A DNA stretch of 11,444 nt, from NCBI GenBank assembly GCA_910586045.1, contig CAJUIH010000105.1, positions 1 through 11,444 on the forward strand, read 5' to 3'. Within the stretch, counting starts at the first letter, position 1. Each line of letters opens with the position of its first letter. Below, in pieces: positions 1 through 7,272 of the stretch. The notes below the pieces were generated by a model. The model was not told the origin of the DNA. It saw only the letters and a program-made list of their open reading frames with translations, and did no database searches. The DNA comes from an uncultured Eubacterium sp. Its GTDB lineage: Bacteria; Bacillota; Clostridia; Lachnospirales; Lachnospiraceae. The position numbers and the translations under genes were made by a program.

Positions 1-1901
1 CCGATTACATCACCCATGTATTCTTCCGGCATTGTGACTTCGACTTTCATAATTGGCTCCAGAATTGCCGGCGCTGCTTTGGACATCGCCTCTTTAAAGC
101 ACATGGAACCAGCAATATGGAACGCCATTTCGGATGAGTCTACTTCATGGTACGAACCGTCATATACGGTTGCCTTAATACCAAGTACCGGGAATCCGGC
201 AAGAATACCTGCCTTAGCCGCTTCTTCAATACCGTCTCCAACGGCAGGAATGTATTCTTTTGGAATCGACCCGCCGACAACTGCGGATTCAAATTTAAAT
301 ACTTCCTCCCCGTTCGCATCCATCGGCTCAAATTTAACCTTACAGTGTCCATACTGGCCGCGTCCGCCGGACTGTTTTGCATATTTGTATTCCTGATCAA
401 CCGGTTTGGTAAATGTTTCTTTGTAAGCAACCTGCGGAGCGCCTACGTTTGCTTCTACTTTAAACTCACGCAGCAGACGGTCAACGATGATTTCCAGATG
501 AAGCTCGCCCATCCCTGCAATAATCGTCTGGCCTGTTTCCGCATTTGTATGCGCACGGAATGTCGGATCCTCTTCTGCCAGCTTCGCAAGCGCTTCGCCC
601 ATTTTGCCCTGTCCGGCTTTGGTCTTAGGCTCAATTGCAAGTTCGATAACCGGTTCTGGAAATTCCATTGATTCCAAAATTACCGGATGCTGTTCGTCAC
701 AAATGGTATCGCCGGTTGTCGTAAGCTTGAATCCTACCGCTGCCGCGATATCCCCGGAGTATACTTTATCCAGTTCTGCCCTCTTATTTGCATGCATCTG
801 CAGCAGACGGCCGACACGTTCCTTTTTATCCTTTGTCGCGTTCAGTACATAGGAACCGGAGTTCAGGACACCGGAATAAACACGGATAAATGCCAGTTTC
901 CCTACGAACGGGTCTGTCATAATCTTAAACGCAAGCGCGGAGAATGGTTCTTCGTCAGATGAATGACGCTCTACTTCATTTCCATCCAGATCCACACCCT
1001 TAATCGCTGCTACGTCTGTAGGCGCCGGCATAAATTCCAACACCGCGTCCAAAAGCTTCTGTACCCCTTTGTTGCGGTACGCGGAACCACAGCATACCGG
1101 AACCGCCGTACATTCGCAGGTCGCCTTGCGAAGTACTTTTTTCAGATCTTCTGTGGACGGCTCCTCGCCTTCCAGATACTGCATCATCAGATCGTCATCC
1201 AGTTCACAGATTTTTTCAATCAGTTCGGTACGATATTCTTCCGCCTGATCTTTCATATCTTCCGGAATTTCTGTGATTGATATATCGTCGCCTTTGTCAT
1301 CATTGTAGATATACGCTTCCATTTCGAATAAGTCGATGATTCCTTTGAAATCGTCTTCTTTTCCAATCGGAAGCTGTAAAATAACTGCGTTTTTCCCTAA
1401 TCTTGTACGGATCTGGTTTACAGCTCCATAGAAGTCTGCACCTAGAATGTCCATTTTGTTAATGAAAGCCATTCTTGGTACATTATAGGTATCTGCCTGG
1501 CGCCAAACATTTTCCGACTGCGGCTCTACGCCGCCTTTTGCACAGAAAACACCGACTGCACCATCCAATACACGGAGTGAACGTTCCACTTCCACCGTAA
1601 AGTCAACGTGTCCCGGAGTATCGATAATATTGATCCGGTGTTCTAACGCACCCGGTTTTACTTTTGTATGATCTTCCAATGTCCAGTGACAGGTTGTAGC
1701 GGCTGAAGTAATTGTGATACCTCTCTCCTGTTCCTGCTCCATCCAGTCCATCGTAGCAGTTCCTTCATGAGTATCGCCAATCTTATAGTTAATACCGGTA
1801 TAGTATAAGATACGCTCTGTCAATGTGGTCTTGCCCGCATCGATATGAGCCATAATACCAATATTTCTGGTTCTCTCTAATGGATATTCTCTTCCAGCCA
1901 A
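1..1901 (-). CDS. fusA: Elongation factor G (EF-G), 3' end cut off by the window edge
   Basis: EF-G is the cytosolic GTPase that drives translocation of tRNA and mRNA on the ribosome, and helps recycle ribosomes. Seen directly: the G1 P-loop AHIDAGKTT (residues 18-26), the switch I motif RGITI (60-64), G3 DTPGHVDF (94-101) and G4 NKMD (148-151). A domain IV tip segment YDGSYHEVDSSEMAF carries the conserved His at about 585. The reading ends in the domain V signature PEEYMGDVI at residue 633, so roughly 70 of the ~705 residues expected for the family lie outside the window. The start is TTG at 1901, chosen because AGGAGGA sits 7 nt upstream and the protein then begins MAGREYPLERTRNIGI. The next in-frame ATG (residue 17) would fall beside the P-loop and remove the conserved N-terminus. 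It lies 35 nt after rpsG in the str operon. tuf commonly follows in relatives but is not visible here. Motifs at both ends are in one frame, so no frameshift is suspected. Confidence 0.97.
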   Translation of the reverse strand, partial: MAGREYPLERTRNIGIMAHIDAGKTTLTERILYYTGINYKIGDTHEGTATMDWMEQEQERGITITSAATTCHWTLEDHTKVKPGALEHRINIIDTPGHVDFTVEVERSLRVLDGAVGVFCAKGGVEPQSENVWRQADTYNVPRMAFINKMDILGADFYGAVNQIRTRLGKNAVILQLPIGKEDDFKGIIDLFEMEAYIYNDDKGDDISITEIPEDMKDQAEEYRTELIEKICELDDDLMMQYLEGEEPSTEDLKKVLRKATCECTAVPVCCGSAYRNKGVQKLLDAVLEFMPAPTDVAAIKGVDLDGNEVERHSSDEEPFSALAFKIMTDPFVGKLAFIRVYSGVLNSGSYVLNATKDKKERVGRLLQMHANKRAELDKVYSGDIAAAVGFKLTTTGDTICDEQHPVILESMEFPEPVIELAIEPKTKAGQGKMGEALAKLAEEDPTFRAHTNAETGQTIIAGMGELHLEIIVDRLLREFKVEANVGAPQVAYKETFTKPVDQEYKYAKQSGGRGQYGHCKVKFEPMDANGEEVFKFESAVVGGSIPKEYIPAVGDGIEEAAKAGILAGFPVLGIKATVYDGSYHEVDSSEMAFHIAGSMCFKEAMSKAAPAILEPIMKVEVTMPEEYMGDVI

Positions 1902-1908
1902 GATTTTG

Positions 1909-1915
1909 TCCTCCT
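1909..1915 (-). promoter_or_regulatory. fusA ribosome binding site
   Basis: AGGAGGA on the minus strand, 7 nt before the TTG codon. It decides the non-ATG start of fusA, since no ATG in frame lies at a sensible distance. A near-perfect Shine-Dalgarno probably compensates for the weak start codon. Confidence 0.85.
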
Positions 1916-1936
1916 AATCAAACTACCAAATGCACA

Positions 1937-2407
1937 CTAGAAGCGGTAGTGGGCAAATGCCTTGTTTGCTTCCGCCATCTTGTGCATGTCTTCTTTTCTC
2001 TTGACAGATGCGCCTGTATTATTTGCCGCATCCATAATTTCATTTGCCAGCCGTTCTTCCATTCTCTTTTCGGATCTTTTCCGGGAGAACATGGTCAGCC
2101 AGCGCAGCGCCAGCGCCTGACGGCGGTCTGGCCTTACTTCGATCGGCACCTGATAGGTAGCGCCGCCGATACGTCTTGCCTTTACTTCCAGCAGCGGCAT
2201 AATGTTGTTCATCGCGTCCTCAAATACTTCCAGGGCAGGCCTGTCTGTCTTTTCCGCAATCCGGTCGAATGCATGGTACACGATTTTTTGTGCAACGCCT
2301 TTTTTGCCGTCTAACATAATGTTGTTAATCAGCTTGGTAACGACTGTATTATTGTAAATTGGATCAGCTAAAACTTCTCTTTTCTGAGTATGTCCTTTAC
2401 GTGGCAC
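1937..2407 (-). CDS. rpsG: 30S ribosomal protein S7
   Basis: S7 is a primary 16S rRNA binder that nucleates assembly of the small-subunit head and lines the E-site and mRNA exit region. The 156-residue product is exactly the usual bacterial length. The S7 signature region runs DPIYNNTVVTKL...DGKKG (about 15-37), followed by the RNA-binding segment KARRIGGATYQVPIEVRP (77-94), and the protein ends AHYRF. The start is GTG at 2407, with AAGGAGG 8 nt upstream, giving the standard N-terminus MPRKGHTQKREVL. The frame stays open upstream to an ATG at 2464, but that would add 19 non-conserved residues encoded by a hairpin and the ribosome binding site, so I reject it. It lies between rpsL (260 nt away) and fusA (35 nt away). 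In E. coli S7 represses its own operon through the rpsL-rpsG spacer. Whether that applies here is not shown by the sequence. Confidence 0.97.
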   Translation of the reverse strand: MPRKGHTQKREVLADPIYNNTVVTKLINNIMLDGKKGVAQKIVYHAFDRIAEKTDRPALEVFEDAMNNIMPLLEVKARRIGGATYQVPIEVRPDRRQALALRWLTMFSRKRSEKRMEERLANEIMDAANNTGASVKRKEDMHKMAEANKAFAHYRF

Positions 2408-2415
2408 GATACTTC

Positions 2416-2422
2416 CCTCCTT
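2416..2422 (-). promoter_or_regulatory. rpsG ribosome binding site
   Basis: AAGGAGG lies 8 nt upstream of the GTG codon. It fixes the rpsG start at 2407 rather than at the upstream ATG at 2464. Confidence 0.85.
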
Positions 2423-2433
2423 AATCATTTTTA

Positions 2434-2457
2434 CTGTCCGTTTCAGATTTCGGACAG
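2434..2457 (-). promoter_or_regulatory. Hairpin just upstream of the rpsG ribosome binding site
   Basis: The perfect 7-bp inverted repeat CTGTCCG / CGGACAG has a 10-nt loop and ends 11 nt before the AAGGAGG of rpsG. No T-run follows the stem, so it is not an intrinsic terminator. Its place in the rpsL-rpsG spacer makes it a candidate translational control element, for example an S7-responsive site as known in E. coli, or an mRNA processing site. The structure is seen in the sequence; the function is inferred only from position. Confidence 0.5.
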
Positions 2458-2667
2458 GCTGCATATTCCGATTAATTCAACGGTACTCACATGTTGTGTT
2501 ACGTGCGGAAATATTTCTATTTAAAATGGCTGCCGCAGTCCGATATAGTCTCCAGCGCAAATAATTCCAACACTAACCTCTATCTGGACGTTCATTTCTG
2601 ATTGTCCGGATCCATTGAGTTCTATTGCTCCGCTAAAAAAAATTCCTATATTTTTGATTCGACTGTT

Positions 2668-3090
2668 TTATTTTTTAGCGTCTTTTGGTCTCTTAGCACC
2701 GTATTTTGAACGTGCCTGACGTCTGTTAGCAACACCTGCCGTATCAAGCGTACCTCTGATAATATGGTATCTTGTACCAGGCAAATCCTTTACCCTGCCG
2801 CCGCGGATCAGAACAACACTATGTTCCTGCAAGTTGTGTCCTTCACCCGGAATATAGCTGGTTACTTCGATTCCATTGGAAAGACGGACTCTTGCGATCT
2901 TTCTAAGAGCAGAGTTAGGTTTTTTAGGAGTAGCTGTCTTAACAGCAGTACATACACCACGCTTCTGTGGAGAAGCGGTCTCCGTAGCTTTTTTCTGCAG
3001 GGAGTTGTAACCTCTCTGAAGGGCCGGTGCAGTAGACTTCTTTGCAGCTGATTTTCTTCCTTTTCTTACTAACTGGTTAAATGTTGGCAT
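2668..3090 (-). CDS. rpsL: 30S ribosomal protein S12
   Basis: S12 sits at the decoding centre on the shoulder of the 30S subunit and controls decoding accuracy; it is the classical streptomycin-resistance locus. The 140-residue product begins MPTFNQLVRKGRK and has the conserved core PQKRGVCT (41-48), PKKPNSALRK (55-64), GEGHNLQEHSVVLIRGGRVKDLPG (82-105) and the C-terminal ARSKYGAKRP. The two streptomycin hot-spot lysines (E. coli K42 and K87, mature numbering) are present as K56 and K101, so the target looks wild type. The start is ATG at 3090. A GTG three codons upstream (3099) lies inside the Shine-Dalgarno AGGAGGTGA and is rejected. The gene is first in the str unit, directly behind a perfect sigma-A promoter and downstream of the rpoC terminator. 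Confidence 0.98.
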   Translation of the reverse strand: MPTFNQLVRKGRKSAAKKSTAPALQRGYNSLQKKATETASPQKRGVCTAVKTATPKKPNSALRKIARVRLSNGIEVTSYIPGEGHNLQEHSVVLIRGGRVKDLPGTRYHIIRGTLDTAGVANRRQARSKYGAKRPKDAKK

Positions 3091-3095
3091 TATTT

Positions 3096-3104
3096 TCACC
3101 TCCT
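3096..3104 (-). promoter_or_regulatory. rpsL ribosome binding site
   Basis: AGGAGGTGA is fully complementary to the 16S 3' tail, with AGGAGG 8 nt before the ATG at 3090. It contains the in-frame GTG that naive ORF calling would pick as the start. Confidence 0.88.
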
Positions 3105-3160
3105 GTATTTTATATGATGCATGTGATTATAAAACGATATCTATTTTCACACGCTAGAAT

Positions 3161-3189
3161 ATTATATATAGATAACTCAAGAATGTCAA
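3161..3189 (-). promoter_or_regulatory. Perfect-consensus sigma-A promoter for the rpsL-rpsG-fusA unit
   Basis: The -35 TTGACA (3189-3184) and -10 TATAAT (3166-3161) are both exact consensus and are separated by the optimal 17 nt. Transcription would begin near 3154, giving a short ~64-nt leader to rpsL. The upstream minus-strand sequence contains A-rich tracts (around 3190-3205) that could act as an UP element. Position between the rpoC terminator and rpsL fits an independent, strong promoter for the str operon. Confidence 0.9.
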
Positions 3190-3258
3190 GGAAGATTTTT
3201 CTTTTTCAGCATTTTTAGCAGATTGCACTATTTCCTCTTTATATTTCCCGTTTATTAG

Positions 3259-3300
3259 AAAAAAATACCATCTGAAACCAAATTATTTCAGATGGTATTT
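3259..3300 (-). terminator. Intrinsic terminator of rpoBC
   Basis: A perfect 15-bp inverted repeat (3263-3277 with 3286-3300) has an 8-nt loop, and on the minus strand the stem runs directly into a T7 tract (3265-3259). It begins 33 nt after the rpoC stop. The stem is only moderately GC rich, but its length and the T-tract make a standard rho-independent terminator. The plus-strand side lacks a clean T-run, so it works best for rightward-to-leftward transcription. Confidence 0.92.
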
Positions 3301-3333
3301 CAATTTTATAATAAAGTAAATCTCATGAAAACA

Positions 3334-6300
3334 TTATTGCATCATTGCCAGTTCTTCGTCAGACAGACTTGCGTTTTCCTCCTGCTGCCCCTGTTGCGCA
3401 AATTCCTGCAGATCCTCTTCCTGATTTGCGTCTGACGGTTCGGTCGCCCGAAAAGCCTGGGTATCTTCCGCAAAGGTTTGCTGGTCACGATTATACGCTT
3501 CCTGCCCATAATTTGCATAAGACCGCAGTTCGTCTGAAAATGCTTTCCTCGCGTCATCCGTATAAGTCCGCAGCCCGTCGAATGCGTTTCTTTGTTCCGC
3601 GTCTTCCAGATCCTCTTCTGTCTCCTGCTGGCCGGCTGCCACGCCTGCCCCTTCTTCAAATTCAAGGAAATCCTCTTCCCCGAATAATTCTTCCTCTTCA
3701 TTCAAATCGGAATCCAGCCGGATACTGCGGTAACGCTTCATACCGGTACCTGCCGGAATCAGCTTTCCAATGATTACATTTTCTTTCAAACCAATCAACG
3801 GATCAATTTTACCCTTTATTGCCGCTTCCGTCAAGACCTTTGTTGTTTCCTGGAAAGACGCCGCCGAAAGGAATGAATTGGTTGCCAGCGATGCTTTTGT
3901 AATCCCGAGCAGCACCTGTGCTCCCTCCGCCGCTTCTTTTCCTTCTTTTTCCAGCCTTTCATTTGTATCCTCAAAATCCAGGTTGTCTACGAGCGTACCC
4001 GGCAGAAATTCAGAATCCCCGTTATTTTCAATCCGGATTTTCTTCAGCATCTGGCGTACAATCACTTCTATATGCTTATCATTGATTTCCACACCCTGTA
4101 GGCGGTATACACGCTGCACTTCACGCAGCAGGTAATCCTGTACGGCACGCACGCCTTTGATTTTTAAAATGTCATGCGGGTTTACAGAACCCTCCGTCAG
4201 TTCGTCGCCGGCTTCCAATACGGCGCCGTCCATAACCTTAATCCGGGAACCATATGGGATTAAATAAGTTTTGGTTTCTCCCGATTCCTGGTTCGTTACT
4301 ATAATTTCACGCTTTTTCTTTGTGTCTTTAATCGTAGCGACACCGCCAAACTCGGTAATGATTGCAAGCCCTTTCGGCTTTCTGGCCTCAAACAATTCCT
4401 CGACACGCGGAAGACCCTGTGTAATGTCGTCGCCCGCAACGCCGCCGGAATGGAATGTACGCATCGTAAGCTGCGTACCAGGCTCGCCGATCGACTGCGC
4501 CGCAATAATACCGATCGCTTCCCCTACCTGTACCGACTGCCCGGTCGCCATATTTGTACCATAGCATTTTGCGCAGACACCGACATGGGAACGGCAGGTC
4601 AGAATCGTACGGATTTTCAGCTTGGAGATCGGCTCTCCGTTTTCATCTACGCCAATGCTCATGATTCTGGCCGCACGTCTCGGCGTTATTAAATGGTTGG
4701 CCTCTACCAGCACATTGCCTTCTTTGTCGCGGACTGTTTCACAGGAAAACCGCCCGGTCAGACGTTCCTGCAGACTTTCAATTTCTTCCTTGCCATCCAT
4801 AAACGCAGTGACAACCATACCCGGTATCTCGCGGTCTTTGCCTTCATTACAATCGGATTCCCGCACAATTAAATCCTGGGACACGTCTACCAGACGTCTG
4901 GTAAGGTAACCGGAGTCCGCCGTACGCAGCGCCGTATCGGACATTCCTTTTCTGGCACCGTGGGCCGACATGAAATACTCTAATACATCCAACCCTTCGC
5001 GGAAATTGGACTTAATCGGCATCTCAATCGTCCTTCCGGTCGTATCCGCCATAAGCCCGCGCATGCCGGCAAGCTGCTTGATCTGTTTATCCGAACCTCG
5101 CGCCCCCGAATCTGCCATCATAAAAATATTATTGTATTTATCCAGTCCGGAAAGCAGGGCGTGCGTGAGTTCGTCGTCCGTTTCTTTCCAGACTTCTACG
5201 ACTTCCTTATATCGCTCTTCTTCTGTAATCAGGCCCCGTTTATACTGTTTCGTAATCCGGTCCACTGTATTTTGCGCGGCGTTGATCAACTCCGGTTTCT
5301 GCGGCGGCACGGTCATATCGGAAATGGATACGGTCATTGCCGCCCTTGTGGAAAATTTATATCCCATGGCCTTAATATCATCCAGCACTTCCGCTGTCCT
5401 GGTAGCGCCGTGCACGTTAATGACTTTTTCCAGGATCTGTTTCAACTGCTTTTTCGCTACATGGAAATCCACTTCCAGCAGCATCTCATTTTCCGGTTTT
5501 GTACGGTCCACAAACCCCAGATCCTGCGGAATAATTTCATTAAAGATAAACCGTCCCAGCGTGGATGCAATTGTCCCCGTTTTGACAGTCCCATCCGGCA
5601 GTTCCTTGCTGACACGCACATGAACCCTGCTGTGCAGCGTACATGCCTGATTTTCATAAGCAAGAATCGCTTCGTTTATATTTTTATAATAACTGCCCTC
5701 TCCGAGTGACCCTTCCCGTTCCTGTGTCAGATAATAAATGCCAAGCACCATATCCTGCGACGGAACCGCCACCGGCCCGCCGTCCGAAGGTTTCAGGAGG
5801 TTGTTTGGAGACAGCAGCATAAACCGGCATTCCGCCTGCGCTTCCTGCGACAGCGGAAGATGCGCCGCCATCTGGTCGCCGTCAAAATCGGCATTGTAGG
5901 CCGTACAAACCAGCGGATGCAGCTTGATCGCCTTACCCTCGACCAGAATCGGCTCAAAAGCCTGTATCCCTAAGCGGTGCAGCGTAGGCGCACGGTTTAG
6001 CATTACCGGATGTTCTTTAATGACGTCTTCCAATACATCCCATACTTCCGTCTGGAGACGCTCCACCATTTTCTTTGCGCTTTTAATATTGTGCGCCGTT
6101 CCATTCGACACCAGTTCTTTCATAACAAACGGCTTGAACAGCTCGATCGCCATTTCTTTCGGCAGGCCGCATTGATAAATCTTCAGCTCCGGCCCTACGA
6201 CAATAACCGAACGGCCGGAATAATCCACACGTTTTCCCAACAGGTTCTGGCGGAAACGTCCGCCCTTTCCTTTCAGCATATCCGATAACGACTTCAGCGC

Positions 6301-7257
6301 ACGATTGCCCGGCCCTGTAACCGGACGGCCGCGCCTGCCGTTGTCAATCAACGCATCGACCGCTTCCTGCAGCATACGTTTCTCATTGCGCACAATGATA
6401 TCCGGCGCGCCCAATTCCAGCAGCCTTCTTAACCGGTTATTGCGGTTAATAATCCTTCGATACAAATCATTCAGGTCAGAAGTGGCAAAACGCCCGCCGT
6501 CCAACTGCACCATCGGGCGCAGATCCGGCGGCAGCACCGGGATAACCGTCATGATCATCCATTCCGGCTTATTGCCGGATTCGTAAAACGCGTCTACTAC
6601 TTCCAGCCTTTTGATAATTCTTGCACGTTTTTGTCCGGCGGCGTCTTTTAACGCCGCTTTTAAAGAAGCGGAATCTTTTTCCAAATCGATCGCCTGGAGC
6701 AATTCCAAAATGGATTCCGCCCCCATGCCAACGCGGAAACCGCTCCCGTACTTCTCTCTCGCTTCCTGATATTCATTTTCAGAAAGCACCTGTTTATAAG
6801 ACATGCCGGTGGTACCCGGATCCAGTACTATATAAGAAGCAAAATATAACACTTTCTCGAGTGTCCTCGGTGATAAATCCAGAATCAGCCCCATACGGCT
6901 TGGGATTCCTTTAAAATACCAGATATGAGATACAGGCGCAGCCAATTCAATATGCCCCATACGTTCCCGCCGTACGCTTGCTTTGGTGATCTCAACCCCG
7001 CATCGGTCGCAGACAACACCCTTATACCGGATTTTTTTATATTTTCCGCAATGACACTCCCAGTCCTTACTTGGTCCAAAAATCTTCTCACAGTACAGGC
7101 CGTCTTTTTCCGGCTTCAATGTCCGGTAATTGATCGTCTCAGGCTTTTTGACTTCACCCTTTGACCATTCCCTGATTTTTTCCGGTGAGGCCAGACCAAT
7201 CTGAATCGCATCAAACTGAATTGGCTGATTGGTTTCTTCATTCATTATCTCTGACAT
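3334..7257 (-). CDS. rpoC: DNA-directed RNA polymerase subunit beta-prime
   Basis: This is the largest polymerase core subunit. It carries the catalytic Mg2+ and, with beta, forms the DNA channel. Seen: the first zinc site C68/C70/C83/C86; lid and rudder regions; the catalytic loop NADFDGDQM (455-463) with Asp 457, 459 and 461; the F-loop around MADSGARGS (714-722); the bridge helix (about 753-788); the second zinc site C839/C888/C895/C898; and the trigger loop around GEPGTQLTMRTFHSGGVA (924-941). The core ends near GTGMKRYRSI (1170-1179). After that comes an extra ~130-residue acidic, Gln/Glu/Asp/Ala-rich tail (1180-1307), making the protein 1307 residues against ~1200 in B. subtilis. There is no large proteobacterial-style trigger-loop insertion. 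The ATG at 7257 has AAGGGAGC 7 nt upstream. A second ATG at codon 5 is less well placed. rpoB ends 15 nt upstream, so the two are almost certainly co-transcribed. Confidence 0.98.
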   Translation of the reverse strand: MSEIMNEETNQPIQFDAIQIGLASPEKIREWSKGEVKKPETINYRTLKPEKDGLYCEKIFGPSKDWECHCGKYKKIRYKGVVCDRCGVEITKASVRRERMGHIELAAPVSHIWYFKGIPSRMGLILDLSPRTLEKVLYFASYIVLDPGTTGMSYKQVLSENEYQEAREKYGSGFRVGMGAESILELLQAIDLEKDSASLKAALKDAAGQKRARIIKRLEVVDAFYESGNKPEWMIMTVIPVLPPDLRPMVQLDGGRFATSDLNDLYRRIINRNNRLRRLLELGAPDIIVRNEKRMLQEAVDALIDNGRRGRPVTGPGNRALKSLSDMLKGKGGRFRQNLLGKRVDYSGRSVIVVGPELKIYQCGLPKEMAIELFKPFVMKELVSNGTAHNIKSAKKMVERLQTEVWDVLEDVIKEHPVMLNRAPTLHRLGIQAFEPILVEGKAIKLHPLVCTAYNADFDGDQMAAHLPLSQEAQAECRFMLLSPNNLLKPSDGGPVAVPSQDMVLGIYYLTQEREGSLGEGSYYKNINEAILAYENQACTLHSRVHVRVSKELPDGTVKTGTIASTLGRFIFNEIIPQDLGFVDRTKPENEMLLEVDFHVAKKQLKQILEKVINVHGATRTAEVLDDIKAMGYKFSTRAAMTVSISDMTVPPQKPELINAAQNTVDRITKQYKRGLITEEERYKEVVEVWKETDDELTHALLSGLDKYNNIFMMADSGARGSDKQIKQLAGMRGLMADTTGRTIEMPIKSNFREGLDVLEYFMSAHGARKGMSDTALRTADSGYLTRRLVDVSQDLIVRESDCNEGKDREIPGMVVTAFMDGKEEIESLQERLTGRFSCETVRDKEGNVLVEANHLITPRRAARIMSIGVDENGEPISKLKIRTILTCRSHVGVCAKCYGTNMATGQSVQVGEAIGIIAAQSIGEPGTQLTMRTFHSGGVAGDDITQGLPRVEELFEARKPKGLAIITEFGGVATIKDTKKKREIIVTNQESGETKTYLIPYGSRIKVMDGAVLEAGDELTEGSVNPHDILKIKGVRAVQDYLLREVQRVYRLQGVEINDKHIEVIVRQMLKKIRIENNGDSEFLPGTLVDNLDFEDTNERLEKEGKEAAEGAQVLLGITKASLATNSFLSAASFQETTKVLTEAAIKGKIDPLIGLKENVIIGKLIPAGTGMKRYRSIRLDSDLNEEEELFGEEDFLEFEEGAGVAAGQQETEEDLEDAEQRNAFDGLRTYTDDARKAFSDELRSYANYGQEAYNRDQQTFAEDTQAFRATEPSDANQEEDLQEFAQQGQQEENASLSDEELAMMQ

Positions 7258-7264
7258 ATATGGC

Positions 7265-7272
7265 GCTCCCTT
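7265..7272 (-). promoter_or_regulatory. rpoC ribosome binding site
   Basis: AAGGGAGC begins immediately after the rpoB TAG stop and lies 7 nt before the rpoC ATG. The tight packing is consistent with translational coupling and matched output of beta and beta-prime. Confidence 0.75.

Larger units (their letters stand above)
2408..2667 (-). other. rpsL-rpsG intercistronic spacer (260 nt), no convincing gene
   Basis: This is unusually roomy for two adjacent ribosomal protein genes. Besides the 2434-2457 hairpin it holds a T8 run on the minus strand (2635-2642) without a preceding GC stem. It also holds a small imperfect hairpin at 2528-2541 (GG-CTG/CAG-CC with a bulged A). Two tiny frames overlap by ATGA: 7 codons from 2615 and 24 codons from 2595. 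Neither tiny frame has a good ribosome binding site. A promoter-like pair TTGGAA-N17-TATATC is too poor to call. The likely role is as untranslated spacer of the str operon mRNA, possibly regulatory. Confidence 0.6.

Noticed and set aside
1880..2314. 144-codon plus-strand open frame opposite rpsG
   Set aside because: It is a Cys/His/Phe-rich shadow of the rpsG and fusA coding strands with no initiation signals.
2408..2464. Longer rpsG starting at an ATG at 2464
   Set aside because: It adds 19 non-conserved residues through a hairpin and the Shine-Dalgarno. The GTG at 2407 gives exactly the 156 residues of the family.
2549..2577. Internal promoter TTGGAA-N17-TATATC before rpsG
   Set aside because: It has only four of six matches in each box, and the strong rpsL promoter already explains expression.
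4970..5623. 217-codon plus-strand open frame antisense to rpoC
   Set aside because: It lies entirely opposite conserved beta-prime coding sequence, is Ser-rich in the manner of antisense frames, and has no ribosome binding site or family resemblance.
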